Counted from the first letter of the stretch, positions 8,516 through 17,290 are shown. The stretch is 64,000 bases of DNA from an uncultured Sulfitobacter sp. (GCF_947499945.1 NZ_CANMQD010000001.1:1178001-1242000), one strand, 5' to 3'. Notes: generated by a model from the letters alone, not told the origin. Translations and numbers: made by a program.

Positions 8516-9709
8516 ATGCCGCTGCCCCGTTTCCATTGGCATCCAGATGCACGCGTCTTTCTAGATGTGCATCAAGTAACGAAAGCCACCTCTCCCCCGC
8601 CTCTCGCAGCCTCCCCCGTGACACAGGCGCTCCAGGTGGTGGAGAAAGCCCTTACAAACCAAACCCCCTTCTGCGTGAGCGACACGGCACCGCCGCCTCT
8701 CGACCATCTCGATCCGGCATGGTTTGCGACCCTCACAGGCGGCACCTCCGGTCCGCCCAAAGTCATCGCCCGTAGCCAAGCATCTTGGATCGCCAGCTTT
8801 CACACCAACGCGTCACAGTTTGCATATTCCCCTACCGACAGCATAGCCGTGCTCGGCGCGCTCACCCATTCGCTTGCTCTTTATGGCCTCCTCGAAGGGC
8901 TGCACCTTGGTCACGATGTCCACATCCTCTCCGGCTCAAAGCCCACTGCGCAAAGCAACGCACTGCGCCAAAGCCACTGCACCATCCTCTACGCCACACC
9001 CACTCAACTTCACCTCCTGCCAATTGGCACGATTCTGCCCGACATCCGCCTCATCCTCTGCGGCGGCGGTACGCTAAACCGTGCAACCCGCAACCATATC
9101 CACACCATCTGTCCCAACGCGGCGCTGCATGTTTTCTATGGCGCAGCCGAGACAAGCTTTATCACGCTGAGCGATGCGCAGGCGCCCGAAGGGTCCGTAG
9201 GACGCGCCTATCCAGATGTCGAGATCGAAATCCGCACCGCCGACAGCATGGGAATAGGTCTCATCTGGGTACGCAGTCCCTATCTGTTTGAGGGATATCT
9301 GAAAGGCGAAAGCTCCCACACCCAGCGTGATGGCGACTGGCTCACCGTCGGGGAATATGGGACCATGGATGAGCAGGGGTATCTGTATTTGCGGGGTCGT
9401 GCGGGGCGCATGATCAATATCGCCGATACGGCCGTCTTCCCCGAAGAACTCGAAGCACAGATCGCAGCAATGCCCGAAATGCCAAATTGCGCCATTCTTG
9501 TCCGACTTGATGCAATGCGTGGGCGACATCTCGTTGCAGTGATTGAGGAATCTGACAACCCTCAACTCCGCGACAGGCTTATGACCTATTGCAAGCAACA
9601 GGGCCTGATCGCGCCACGCACTATCGAGTTTATGAAATCATTCCCACTGCTGCCCTCGGGCAAACCCGACCTCACCCGCATCGCAGCCCTCACAGGATGC
9701 GTTTTATGA
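8516..9709 (+). CDS. AMP-binding acyl-CoA synthetase, short form (YhfT-like), beside biotin transport genes
   Basis: The 397-residue protein has the adenylate-forming P-loop (LTGGTSGPPK, 73-82), 'FYGAAETSFI' (A5-like), 'GEYGTMDEQGYLYLRGRAGRMIN' (A7/A8) and a C-terminal 'LPLLPSGKPDLTRI' with the catalytic-type lysine. It is about 100 residues shorter than ordinary acyl-CoA synthetases because the N-terminal subdomain is reduced. The start at 8516 has AAGGA upstream; an ATG at 8456 is possible. Its stop overlaps the thiolase start (ATGA). The pair faces bioMNY. From memory, Bacillus subtilis yhfU-yhfT-yhfS (BioY paralogue, ligase, thiolase) is a biotin-regulated operon, so a biotin-related substrate is a reasonable guess. 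The substrate is unknown. Confidence 0.85.
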   Translation: MPLPRFHWHPDARVFLDVHQVTKATSPPPLAASPVTQALQVVEKALTNQTPFCVSDTAPPPLDHLDPAWFATLTGGTSGPPKVIARSQASWIASFHTNASQFAYSPTDSIAVLGALTHSLALYGLLEGLHLGHDVHILSGSKPTAQSNALRQSHCTILYATPTQLHLLPIGTILPDIRLILCGGGTLNRATRNHIHTICPNAALHVFYGAAETSFITLSDAQAPEGSVGRAYPDVEIEIRTADSMGIGLIWVRSPYLFEGYLKGESSHTQRDGDWLTVGEYGTMDEQGYLYLRGRAGRMINIADTAVFPEELEAQIAAMPEMPNCAILVRLDAMRGRHLVAVIEESDNPQLRDRLMTYCKQQGLIAPRTIEFMKSFPLLPSGKPDLTRIAALTGCVL

Positions 9710-10806
9710 CCGCGCGGATCATCGCCGCCTGCCGCAGCGCCGTTGTCCCGCGCGGCGGTGCCTTTGCCGCTCTAACCCTCGATCAACTCGGCGCACCCAT
9801 CCTCTGCGCTGCCCTGACCCATGCAGGCATCGATCCTGTACAAGTAGATGAAGTCATCGTTTCAAACGCCATCGGCGGTGGCGGCAATCCTGCACGCCTT
9901 ATAACCCTCGCCGCAGGCCTCCCCGAACGCATCGCGGGCCTCAGCATCGACCGCCAATGCGCAGGCGGCCTCGACGCGCTGCTGCTCGCCAAAGCAATGG
10001 TGGAAAGTGGTGCCGCCGATGTTGTCGTCGCAGGCGGGGTTGAAAGCTATTCCCGCCGCCCCCAACGCCTTCAAACCTTTGCAGATGAACGCCCGCCCGC
10101 ACCCTACGACCAGCCGCCCTTCGCCCCATGGCCCGACCGCGATCCTGACATGGCAGACGCCGCAGACGCCCTCGCCACCGCCTATGGCATCACCCGCGTG
10201 GACCAAGACGAATGGGCCATCCAAAGCCATGCAAAAGCCTGCACCGCCAAACCATCCCCCGATGGAATAATCCCCATCGAGGGCCAGCACACCGACCCCT
10301 TCACCCGCAACATGACTCAAGCACTAACCACCCGCGCCAAAGTCATCAGCGGCACCATCACCGCCGCCAATATGGCCGTTGCCGCCGATGCCGCTGCATT
10401 TTGTGTGGTAGTCTCAGCGCGGATGGCCAAGCAGCTTGGCACTCAAGGCATCACTCTGCTTGGTGGGGTAACCAAGGGCGACAAACCCGAACTCCCTGGC
10501 ATCGCGCCTATCGCTGCAATAGAAGCGGCTTTCGCCAAAACGGGGCTTAGCGTGAACGACATCACCCATGCGGAAGTCATGGAAGCATTCGCCGTGCAAG
10601 CCATCGCCTGCGTGCACGGCGCGAACCTCGATCCCGCCTGCGTGAACATCAGTGGCGGCGCGCTCGCACGTGGCCACCCCATCGGCGCATCAGGCACCAT
10701 CAACGCAGTATGCCTCTATCACGAATTGCTCAGAGAAGGCGGCACTGGTCTCGCCACCATCGCCGCAGCGGGCGGCATCGCAACGGCGTTGATCTTAACT
10801 GCGTGA
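9706..10806 (+). CDS. Thiolase-family protein (YhfS-like) with degenerate catalytic motifs
   Basis: A 366-residue thiolase-fold protein, shorter than the usual 390 or so. The nucleophile motif is intact ('IDRQCAGGLDALLLA', C85) and so is the 'GGALARGHPIGASG' histidine (H324). The usual NEAFA reads MEAFA (residues about 292-296), and the C-terminal C-x-GGG, which supplies the second catalytic cysteine, reads 'IAAAGGIATA'. It may therefore have altered Claisen chemistry or act as an acyltransferase; this is inference. The start overlaps the ligase stop by 4 nt. The 3' end overlaps the convergent bioY end by 12 nt. Together with the ligase it suggests acyl-CoA formation and chain modification. 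Confidence 0.85.
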   Translation: MTARIIAACRSAVVPRGGAFAALTLDQLGAPILCAALTHAGIDPVQVDEVIVSNAIGGGGNPARLITLAAGLPERIAGLSIDRQCAGGLDALLLAKAMVESGAADVVVAGGVESYSRRPQRLQTFADERPPAPYDQPPFAPWPDRDPDMADAADALATAYGITRVDQDEWAIQSHAKACTAKPSPDGIIPIEGQHTDPFTRNMTQALTTRAKVISGTITAANMAVAADAAAFCVVVSARMAKQLGTQGITLLGGVTKGDKPELPGIAPIAAIEAAFAKTGLSVNDITHAEVMEAFAVQAIACVHGANLDPACVNISGGALARGHPIGASGTINAVCLYHELLREGGTGLATIAAAGGIATALILTA

Positions 10807-11346
10807 CAACACGCTATGGGGCCGCGCACGAAACAATGCCGCCGTAATCAACCCCGCAAAAACCGCCTTGATCAGATCACCTGGAATAAACGCCGTCACC
10901 AAAAGGGCGGCCTCAATCGCGGATCTGTCCAGCACAATCGCAAGTCCTGCAATCCCGAAGATATAGAGCGCAACGACACCGCCAAAAACTGACGCTATCC
11001 CTGCGGCCCAACCGACAGGCAACCCACGCAACCGCTCCATCACCAGACCCGTCACAAACGCCGCCACAGGAAAACCGATCAAAAATCCCGCCGTCGGTGC
11101 CGTAAACAGTCCCAAACCACCGCGTCCACCTGCCAACAACGGGAGCCCGATCGCAACCAGCCCGACAAAAAGCAGCGCAGCATAGCCGCCACGCTTTGCC
11201 CCCAGAACTGTGCCACACAACATCACCCCAAGGCTTTGCGCCGTAATCGGTACGCCAAAAGCCAGCGTCAGTTGCGGGATCAGACCCAGCGCTGCGATCA
11301 ATGCCGTAAAAAGAGCGATCAGCGCTACGTTTCGTTCCATACTCAT
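10795..11346 (-). CDS. bioY: Biotin ECF transporter substrate-binding component BioY
   Basis: The 183-residue protein has about six hydrophobic segments and BioY signatures: 'GVPITAQSLGVMLCGTVLGAKRGG', 'GLPLLAGGRGGLGLFTAPTAGFLIGFPVAAF' and 'FIPGDLIKAVFAGLI'. BioY binds biotin in the membrane and works with the BioM ATPase and BioN transmembrane subunits encoded directly upstream. Its ATG shares one base with the bioN stop (TGATG). The gene ends inside the 3' end of the convergent thiolase gene. I saw no BioR-type box in front of the transporter genes. Confidence 0.95.
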   Translation of the reverse strand: MSMERNVALIALFTALIAALGLIPQLTLAFGVPITAQSLGVMLCGTVLGAKRGGYAALLFVGLVAIGLPLLAGGRGGLGLFTAPTAGFLIGFPVAAFVTGLVMERLRGLPVGWAAGIASVFGGVVALYIFGIAGLAIVLDRSAIEAALLVTAFIPGDLIKAVFAGLITAALFRARPHSVLSRS

Positions 11347-11957
11347 CAGTTCTTATCCACTTCAAAACCGCCACGTGCCCGCAACGCTTCGGCCACACGG
11401 TCAGCATCATCCAATGCCAGCACCATGAATGGCACAATTACCCGCCAGCCTGCACGCTTGGCCGACCGTGCCCGCCACGCAAGCGCTAATGCACTGCCCT
11501 TCTGCGCCAGAACGGGGGTAAAGCGGATCACCATCGCAGCCGCAAGCTCTATTGCGCGCAGATTAATACCAAAACGTGCAAAGGGCCGCAGCAGCCAGTT
11601 TACCACTGCCATCATGTCACCCAGCTTGGTCGTCATCGTCACCAAATTGGCGAGGCCAACAGCACTCAACATCCGAAGCGCGATCAGCGCCCCTTCATGC
11701 GGCACACCTGTCGCCACATGCCACGCGACCAACACCGCCACAAACGGCCAAAGCGGCCAGAGCCGCTGCATTCCATGCCAAAGAAATACCTGTCCAGGCA
11801 GCGTGTAAAGCAAAAGCACTCCAAAGGCTGCTCCGACCTGCACCCACAAATCACGCGCAGCAAAAAGCGCTAGGGACGCCACACAAAGCGCTAGCAACTT
11901 GCCCCCCGCAGGCCAGTCATGGGCGCAGGTCTTAACCGGAGAGGTCAGTGAAATCAT
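11346..11957 (-). CDS. bioN: Biotin ECF transporter transmembrane (T) component BioN
   Basis: This 203-residue membrane protein belongs to the EcfT/CbiQ family. It has the coupling-helix arginine motifs 'RAIELAAAMVIRFTPVL' and 'LAWRARSAKRAGW', which dock on the ATPase, and four to five hydrophobic segments. The start at 11957 follows GGGAG at 6 nt and gives a normal T-component N terminus; the frame is open farther upstream with Arg-rich unconserved sequence. It overlaps bioM by 26 nt and bioY by one base, so the three genes are one operon in the order bioM-bioN-bioY. Confidence 0.93.
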   Translation of the reverse strand: MISLTSPVKTCAHDWPAGGKLLALCVASLALFAARDLWVQVGAAFGVLLLYTLPGQVFLWHGMQRLWPLWPFVAVLVAWHVATGVPHEGALIALRMLSAVGLANLVTMTTKLGDMMAVVNWLLRPFARFGINLRAIELAAAMVIRFTPVLAQKGSALALAWRARSAKRAGWRVIVPFMVLALDDADRVAEALRARGGFEVDKN

Positions 11958-12672
11958 CACGCGCTCCCAAGCCCCGCATCGCAGCTTCGAACGCAGGCGC
12001 AACCTCCGCCGCACCCCCCTGCATCTCGATCCTGCCGCCCTCAATCCACAGCACATGATCATATTCCGCGATCATGCGCGGATCGTGAGTGATATGAACC
12101 AGCGCAGCCTCGGCCCCGTCCAGCACTCGCGCCAAATGCATCGCCGTTGGAATATCCAATCCCGCAAACGGCTCATCTAGAATGATCATCTTCGGGTTCA
12201 TCGCAAGGATCGCCATGAGGCAGATCAACTGCCGCTGTCCTTGGGACAAATGCTGCACCGCCACATCCAGCCACGCGCCCTTACCGAACCGCCCAAGCGT
12301 CTGCGCCACACGCTCCTGCACCTGCCGTTTGCTCAACCCCATCTGGGTCATACCAAACGCCAATTCTTCACCAACAGTGGGGAAAATAATCTGATGATCA
12401 GAGTTCTGGAACAAAATACCAACCGCCCCCAAAGCGCCCCGCCTGTCCCGCGCTACGTCCACACCAGCGATTCGCGCGGTACCACCGGAGGGCTTTTGTA
12501 GCCCTGCCATGATACGCGCCAATGTCGTCTTGCCCGAGCCATTGCGCCCCAATACCGCAACACGCCGCACATCCGTGCGCACAGAAATACCGCGCAAAAT
12601 ATCGCGCCCGTCAATCGAAAGATCAACATTATCCAAACGGATCAAGGGGGACGTATTAGGTGAGATGGTCAT
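11932..12672 (-). CDS. bioM: Biotin ECF transporter ATP-binding component BioM
   Basis: The 246-residue ABC ATPase has Walker A (GRNGSGKTT, 42-50), Q-loop 'LFQNSDHQI', signature 'LSQGQRQLI', Walker B 'MIILDEPFAGLD' and the H-loop 'ITHDPRM'. The 'FQN.D.Q' version of the Q-loop is typical of ECF-type ATPases. It powers biotin uptake with BioN and BioY, which follow with overlapping reading frames. The start at 12672 has AAAGG upstream and matches the family; the 29 residues encoded farther upstream are unlike any ATPase N terminus. Confidence 0.94.
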   Translation of the reverse strand: MTISPNTSPLIRLDNVDLSIDGRDILRGISVRTDVRRVAVLGRNGSGKTTLARIMAGLQKPSGGTARIAGVDVARDRRGALGAVGILFQNSDHQIIFPTVGEELAFGMTQMGLSKRQVQERVAQTLGRFGKGAWLDVAVQHLSQGQRQLICLMAILAMNPKMIILDEPFAGLDIPTAMHLARVLDGAEAALVHITHDPRMIAEYDHVLWIEGGRIEMQGGAAEVAPAFEAAMRGLGARDDFTDLSG

Positions 12673-12750
12673 GAACCTTTGGCTTTTACATTGCCTGCGG
12701 CCTACCAGCACGAACCGCTCACGAAAAGATCGAAACTTGACCAAACCGAA

Positions 12751-13125
12751 ATGCAGCACACCTCAATCAGCATGGTTTACATCTCACACGCCGCAAATGT
12801 CCTGATCCTGATTGCTGTCTGCACCGCCATGTGGCGTGCCGATGCAGGAATGGAAATCGCCTTTGGTCCCGACAGTCCCGCCCGCCGCATCCTTGCTTGC
12901 GTCTACTTTGCGATATTGTTGGCCAGCCTCTATGCTCTAATACGCGCAGGCTTTGGCGCACCACAGATCGCTGTGCAGATCGCTATGGTCCTCTTCCCCT
13001 TTCAGATCACCTACAAACTCGCAACAGCCTTTGCTGTCGGCATAGACAACCCTGTCGTAGTGACCAACCTCGCTGTGGTCGCTCTCCACACGGTCACATT
13101 GATCGTTATGCTGCGCAGCACCTAA
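12751..13125 (+). CDS. Small integral membrane protein, unknown function
   Basis: A 124-residue product with four hydrophobic segments: 'YISHAANVLILIAVCTAM', 'RILACVYFAILLASLYALI', 'IAVQIAMVLFPFQITYKL' and 'VTNLAVVALHTVTLIVML'. I do not recognise the family. The start is uncertain: ATG at 12751 or 12772, neither with a clear ribosome site. It is divergent from bioM (79 bp between starts) and its 3' end overlaps the convergent COQ9 gene by 4 nt. Confidence 0.65.
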   Translation: MQHTSISMVYISHAANVLILIAVCTAMWRADAGMEIAFGPDSPARRILACVYFAILLASLYALIRAGFGAPQIAVQIAMVLFPFQITYKLATAFAVGIDNPVVVTNLAVVALHTVTLIVMLRST

Positions 13126-13814
13126 GGTCGGGTCCACCGTCCGGGCAGTCCAGCTTGCGGCATCCGCTGCGGCGCTTTCACATGGCTCAGCAACCATTTC
13201 GGCCCCGCCATCAGCTTGCTCAACACAGGGCTATCGTTCACCTGTGCTTTGAGTTTTTCAATCTGCATTACATTCTCAATGCGCCGATCCAAAAATGCCC
13301 AAGTGTCAGCGTGACCCTCACTGCTATCGCCCAGCCAGAACAGGACAGTCGCGGAATACACCCCGCTCAATGTGGCCCGTTTGGTGTACCAATTCACATC
13401 CTCAGAGGTATCGCCCAAGGTGTTCCAGATCGCATCCGCCGTGCCCCAAATCGCCTTGGCACCGTCCCCCGCATACATCGGCAGAGCAAAAAGCGCGGTA
13501 CCACGTCGCACAATTTCCTTATCCTCAACAGCTTCCAACCTGAACCGCACCGCCGCAGCAACGCACTCGCTATATTTCATCGCTCCCAGATCAGCCTCGC
13601 TCATCCGCGCCACCATCTCGGCATCGCCCTGCTGGTGATAGGCAATTGCCAGATCAACGGCCCCACGCGGACAAACACTCTCCGCCACCGTGCGCTCCAC
13701 CCCCGAATCGAGGGTAGCTGCGTCAAACGTAGCCTGTGACCAGCCATCAAACGGTACATGCATGAGGGCCGCCTCCAAAAGCTGCTCTTTCGGGGATGTT
13801 TTCATGGCAGTCAT
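13122..13814 (-). CDS. COQ9 family protein (ubiquinone biosynthesis accessory factor)
   Basis: The 230-residue protein follows the COQ9 pattern: a TetR-like N-terminal helical part ('KEQLLEAALMHVPFDGWSQATFDAA') and the C-terminal domain with 'NWYTKRATLSGVYSATVLFWLGDSS', which is the lipid-binding hallmark of COQ9. In eukaryotes COQ9 presents ubiquinone precursors to COQ7; alphaproteobacterial homologues are assumed to act similarly. The start at 13814 has GGAG 7 nt upstream; a second ATG at 13805 is possible. It is divergent from rpsU. Confidence 0.9.
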   Translation of the reverse strand: MTAMKTSPKEQLLEAALMHVPFDGWSQATFDAATLDSGVERTVAESVCPRGAVDLAIAYHQQGDAEMVARMSEADLGAMKYSECVAAAVRFRLEAVEDKEIVRRGTALFALPMYAGDGAKAIWGTADAIWNTLGDTSEDVNWYTKRATLSGVYSATVLFWLGDSSEGHADTWAFLDRRIENVMQIEKLKAQVNDSPVLSKLMAGPKWLLSHVKAPQRMPQAGLPGRWTRP

Positions 13815-13923
13815 GGCGATGCTCCGTTCGGGTCAAGACACTGGACAATATAGCACGGCTTTGCTAAAGCACCACTTCCTGCAAATCCTTGCAACTTCAA
13901 ACTAGAAAGGTGGTGAAAACCAC

Positions 13924-14130
13924 ATGCAGGTTAGTGTTCGTGATAATAACGTCGATCAAGCGCTGCGCGCCCTGAAGAAAAAACTTCAGCGCGAGGGTGT
14001 GTTTCGTGAAATGAAGCTCAAGCAACATTTCGAGAAACCGTCCGAGAAAAAAGCACGCGAGAAAGCCGAAGCGATCCGCCGTTCCAGAAAATTGGCACGG
14101 AAAAAGCTCCAGCGCGAAGGTATGATGTAA
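13924..14130 (+). CDS. rpsU: 30S ribosomal protein S21
   Basis: The 68-residue basic protein '[20 protein letters not shown]...' is S21, including '[28 protein letters not shown]'. S21 sits on the 30S platform near the anti-Shine-Dalgarno sequence. The gene has a strong ribosome site (AAAGGTGGTG) and ends just before a clear terminator, so it is monocistronic. Confidence 0.98.
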   Translation: MQVSVRDNNVDQALRALKKKLQREGVFREMKLKQHFEKPSEKKAREKAEAIRRSRKLARKKLQREGMM

Positions 14131-14165
14131 GTCATACTTCTCCTGCTAAGCAAAAGAATAAATTA

Positions 14166-14196
14166 CCCCGTGGCCCTCGTGGCTGCGGGGTTTTTT
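14166..14196 (+). terminator. Intrinsic terminator of rpsU
   Basis: CCCCG (14166-14170) pairs with CGGGG (14186-14190), with an inner GCC/GGC helix, and is followed by six T residues (14191-14196). It lies 35 bp after the rpsU stop. Confidence 0.88.
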
Positions 14197-14347
14197 GTTG
14201 AAATACAGAAAAGTCACAAGTCCGCTGTGCGGACAGAGAAAGCTTTCGCTGCGCCTGCGCTAATGTCTAAATCTGAGTTTGATGGACGTGGAAAAAGAAT
14301 GCGCCTCTTCACATTAGTTTCCAACAAGAACCCGTTGGTTTGCCCCT

Positions 14348-15670
14348 TCACAACCCACGCTTTCTCACAACAACTTTGAACGGCGAAGGAACGAGGAGGG
14401 GCTTTTGTTCAATTTCGGGTAATGTCTTTTGTTGAGTGATCACTTCATGTCCGCGCAATGTACCGACAACAATTGCCATTAATTGCTGCATAGCCATGCC
14501 TTGAGCCACGCAATTTCGAGGCCCGTGGCCAAACGGGGCAAAGCTGGTGGAGCGCTCAAGAGTCCCATCCAAGAACCTTGTCGGAGCAAAGATCTCGGGT
14601 CTCGTGAATACAGCCGGGTTATGATGCATGTTGTAGAAAGAATTGAAGATGTACGTACCCTTGGGAAGTCGGTGCCCAGCGATATTCACTTCCTTGCGTA
14701 AAACGCGTGGCTGATTGGCAGGCGCTGGCGGGCGCAATCGGAGCACTTCGGAAATTGTTGCTTTGAGTAGCGCGCAATTGTGAAAGTCCTGCGCCTCCGA
14801 ACCAATGTCTGCAACTTCGGTCCGAATTTCATCTTGCAGGTGGGGGTGATGCGCAAGAAACGCCAAAACCCACGCTGTTGCTGCTGCAATATTATCTTGG
14901 GCACCCATCAACAAACCGACGAGAATGGCCAGCACTTCATCATCATTTGAGGTGATAAAATCGCCCTTAACGTAGTGGTTCATCAAGCCATCATTAGGCA
15001 CGTCCGTGTCTCGCAGATCGTCTATGGCACTCTGAACAATCGGGAAGACGTCACTCTTACGGCGGGTCAATTCTCTTCGCCAAGGCGCAAGCATCCAATT
15101 GGGGCGCGCAAAAAGTTGGGCAGACTCTGCGTTAAACCTATCTGCTGCCGCTTGGCTAAATGCAATTTGAGTGTCGGCCTCACCCAAAGAAATCGCGCGT
15201 CCAAGAATTCCGCGACTTGAGGTCAGCGCGGCCATGCGTCTTGCAATTGTGATTGCATCTTGTGGTGCCGCACCCAGCCCCGCGACATAATTGCGTGTAA
15301 CGTCGACTTGCCCTGAGCAAGACGCTTCGACGACATTGCGTGAGAACAAGATGTTGGCCTCTTTGCGTTTCCTACGCCAATCACCACCATGGGCCGTCGC
15401 GACGCTTTGGCCGGCGGCATAAATAAACGTTTGGATCTGGGAAGGTGATTTCCCAAGCGCTTCGGTGTTGCGCACAAACAATTCTCTGTTCGCGGCACCG
15501 TCACTGATGAATGCAAAATTCAACAAACCACCGAAAAGCCGCCAATGAATCAAATCGCCGTGGCGCGCTTGCACTTTGGACATTGTGCCAATGTAGTCGT
15601 TGGGCAATTCCTTTAAAAACCGCACCAACGGCCAGCCAAACTCTCTTCCGTTAACAACATTAAACTGCAT
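14348..15670 (-). CDS. Cytochrome P450
   Basis: The 440-residue protein has the P450 hallmarks: I-helix 'LVGLLMGAQDNIAAATAWVLAF', the K-helix ExxR pair (E308, R311 in 'SEVLRLRPP'), a PERF-like 'EIFAPTRFLDG', and the heme loop 'FAPFGHGPRNCVAQG' with the ligand Cys at 387. The I-helix has D-N where many P450s have the acid/alcohol pair, so proton delivery may differ. The substrate cannot be deduced. No ferredoxin or reductase gene is adjacent, so it must use redox partners encoded elsewhere. Its start overlaps the upstream DUF2867 gene by 11 nt, making a two-gene operon next to a divergent AraC-type regulator. Confidence 0.93.
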   Translation of the reverse strand: MQFNVVNGREFGWPLVRFLKELPNDYIGTMSKVQARHGDLIHWRLFGGLLNFAFISDGAANRELFVRNTEALGKSPSQIQTFIYAAGQSVATAHGGDWRRKRKEANILFSRNVVEASCSGQVDVTRNYVAGLGAAPQDAITIARRMAALTSSRGILGRAISLGEADTQIAFSQAAADRFNAESAQLFARPNWMLAPWRRELTRRKSDVFPIVQSAIDDLRDTDVPNDGLMNHYVKGDFITSNDDEVLAILVGLLMGAQDNIAAATAWVLAFLAHHPHLQDEIRTEVADIGSEAQDFHNCALLKATISEVLRLRPPAPANQPRVLRKEVNIAGHRLPKGTYIFNSFYNMHHNPAVFTRPEIFAPTRFLDGTLERSTSFAPFGHGPRNCVAQGMAMQQLMAIVVGTLRGHEVITQQKTLPEIEQKPLLVPSPFKVVVRKRGL

Positions 15671-16154
15671 TTTTTAAAACCGATCGTACGATCATTCGAT
15701 GAAACGGCGTGATGATGGCGATATAGATGCGCCCCAATGCGTTGTGGCGATTAACGAGGGTTGTCGCACGCAATCGAAAGGCCTGAGCCCCTTTGCTTCG
15801 GTCAACGATGATACGAAAATCCAGATGCCTATCATCAAAACCAAGGACGATCCGGTCCTTCGTTTCGTCCAAGATCGGGAAAATACCAACGCTATCCACT
15901 TCGCCTTGCAGGTCGTTCATACCGTCGATCTTCAACCCAAACGGCGCGACAACAATATTTCGAACTCGAAGAAGCCCTCTCGCCCAGCGTGGCATGGAGC
16001 CGATCGTTTGACCGGCGACGGATCTCATGTCCCCAAAATCTCGGTGCGTTTCAATTTCAAATGCATCCGCCCAATTCGCACCGGGTAAGATGGGGTTCGG
16101 AAATTGCGGAGTGACTTGGACCGGTTTTACGTTTGATGTGATGTTGTCTGACAT
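15660..16154 (-). CDS. DUF2867-like protein in a P450 operon
   Basis: The 164-residue protein ('MSDNITSNVKPVQVTPQFP...') resembles DUF2867 proteins: 'FEIETHRDFGDMRSVAGQTIGSMPRWARGLLRVRN' and 'GFDDRHLDFRIIVDRS' with a C-terminal hydrophobic 'IYIAIITPFHRMIVRSVL'. Function is unknown; some proteins of this family may bind lipophilic ligands, but I cannot show that here. The start at 16154 follows AAAGG at 9 nt. The gene is first in the operon and overlaps the P450 start, so the two products probably act together. Confidence 0.7.
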   Translation of the reverse strand: MSDNITSNVKPVQVTPQFPNPILPGANWADAFEIETHRDFGDMRSVAGQTIGSMPRWARGLLRVRNIVVAPFGLKIDGMNDLQGEVDSVGIFPILDETKDRIVLGFDDRHLDFRIIVDRSKGAQAFRLRATTLVNRHNALGRIYIAIITPFHRMIVRSVLKNAV

Positions 16155-16244
16155 GTGATTAGCCTTTCGCGTGTTGCAGGCAATCTGGCACAATCATTTC
16201 ACCGTCTATAGAATGAACACGTCAACTTTTAAAAAGGCGGCTCA

Positions 16245-17075
16245 ATGCCAACAAAAAGCCAACTGATCCTACCGCCAAAAACACTCTCCAACTGTATCGC
16301 TGGCTGTATTGTCCGTGATACCCGGGGCGTGCCGTTATCAGTCACCGACCGCGTGAATTACTTTCCCGCCTCGCCCCTTTATACGGTCACTTTAACTTTT
16401 GCAGGGAGGATACATATGGCGGACCAAATTCTCCCGCTTGAGCAACTTCGCAAGCGACCTTGTGCCCCAAAGAGGTTGTTCATGCCGCCTCAAAGCAAGC
16501 CGCAGATGAGTTGGAGTTCTGGACCTATCTGGGCAATGACAGTCGCATTTTATCCTGATGCCTGGCAGCGACTGGGAGGCACATTGGATGGTGCGCCGCC
16601 TGAAACTATTGAAGATGCGTTATCCCTGCTGGAAACGGGGCTTCTTGAAATCTCTTGGTCTGAGTTTTGGCAGGAAATGTCGACCATTTGGGCGAAAAGT
16701 GAAGGCAGCGATTGGCCGACGAATTGGAGCGGTTCTGACCGACTTAAAGATTGGACCAATCACCTGATGGGCCAACTTTTGCAAACAGGCTTGGGGCGCA
16801 GTCTTCGATCTACACAACGTCGCCTCCAACGTTGGACGGGTCTCGACAAACAGGCGCTCGAATTTTTTGCCAGGATCGAAGAAGTGCACCGATTAATTTC
16901 CGCCGAACCTACGGCCACTCCGGCTGAACTTGCCACAGAAGCAGGTTTTGCCGATCAGTCGCATATGGGGCGTTCTCTCAAGCGTGCAACCGGCTTTTCT
17001 CCAGTGAGCCTGAACCAAAAAATCGCCACCGAAGAATCATTCTGGTGTTATCGCCTTCTAGGTGAAAGGTTTTGA
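16245..17075 (+). CDS. AraC family transcriptional regulator
   Basis: The 276-residue protein has a non-cupin N-terminal sensor ('LSNCIAGCIVRDTRGVPLSV', 'NYFPASPLYTVTLTFAG', similar to the DUF6597 domain) and a C-terminal AraC-type DNA-binding region ('GRSLRSTQRRLQRWTG' and 'LATEAGFADQSHMGRSLKRATGFSPVSLNQ'). It is divergent from the DUF2867-P450 operon with a 90-bp intergenic region, the usual layout for a local activator. The effector is unknown. Codon use is less GC-rich than in the housekeeping genes around it. Confidence 0.85.
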   Translation: MPTKSQLILPPKTLSNCIAGCIVRDTRGVPLSVTDRVNYFPASPLYTVTLTFAGRIHMADQILPLEQLRKRPCAPKRLFMPPQSKPQMSWSSGPIWAMTVAFYPDAWQRLGGTLDGAPPETIEDALSLLETGLLEISWSEFWQEMSTIWAKSEGSDWPTNWSGSDRLKDWTNHLMGQLLQTGLGRSLRSTQRRLQRWTGLDKQALEFFARIEEVHRLISAEPTATPAELATEAGFADQSHMGRSLKRATGFSPVSLNQKIATEESFWCYRLLGERF

Positions 17076-17290
17076 TCTTCCAAAACTCTGGCTCTCAGAC
17101 ACGATGCTACCCCAACATTCATCAACAGGTACCGGATGGCCGCTTTTCGTGATCCAACGTCATTGGATATTTGAACCAAATAGCCACCATCTATAGGCCG
17201 GATATTGATTTATTCTCCAGCATCATACATTTTTGGCTCGGGTTTGGCGGTTTGCTCAGCAGGTTGGAAGTGGCTGGCAAGTAAGATAAA

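Noticed and set aside
12640-12760. BioR-type operator before bioMNY
   Set aside because: No TTATMKATAA-like palindrome is present here or before the ligase gene.
14170-14379. 69-codon frame after rpsU
   Set aside because: Its start lies in the rpsU terminator and it runs into the 3' end of the P450 gene.
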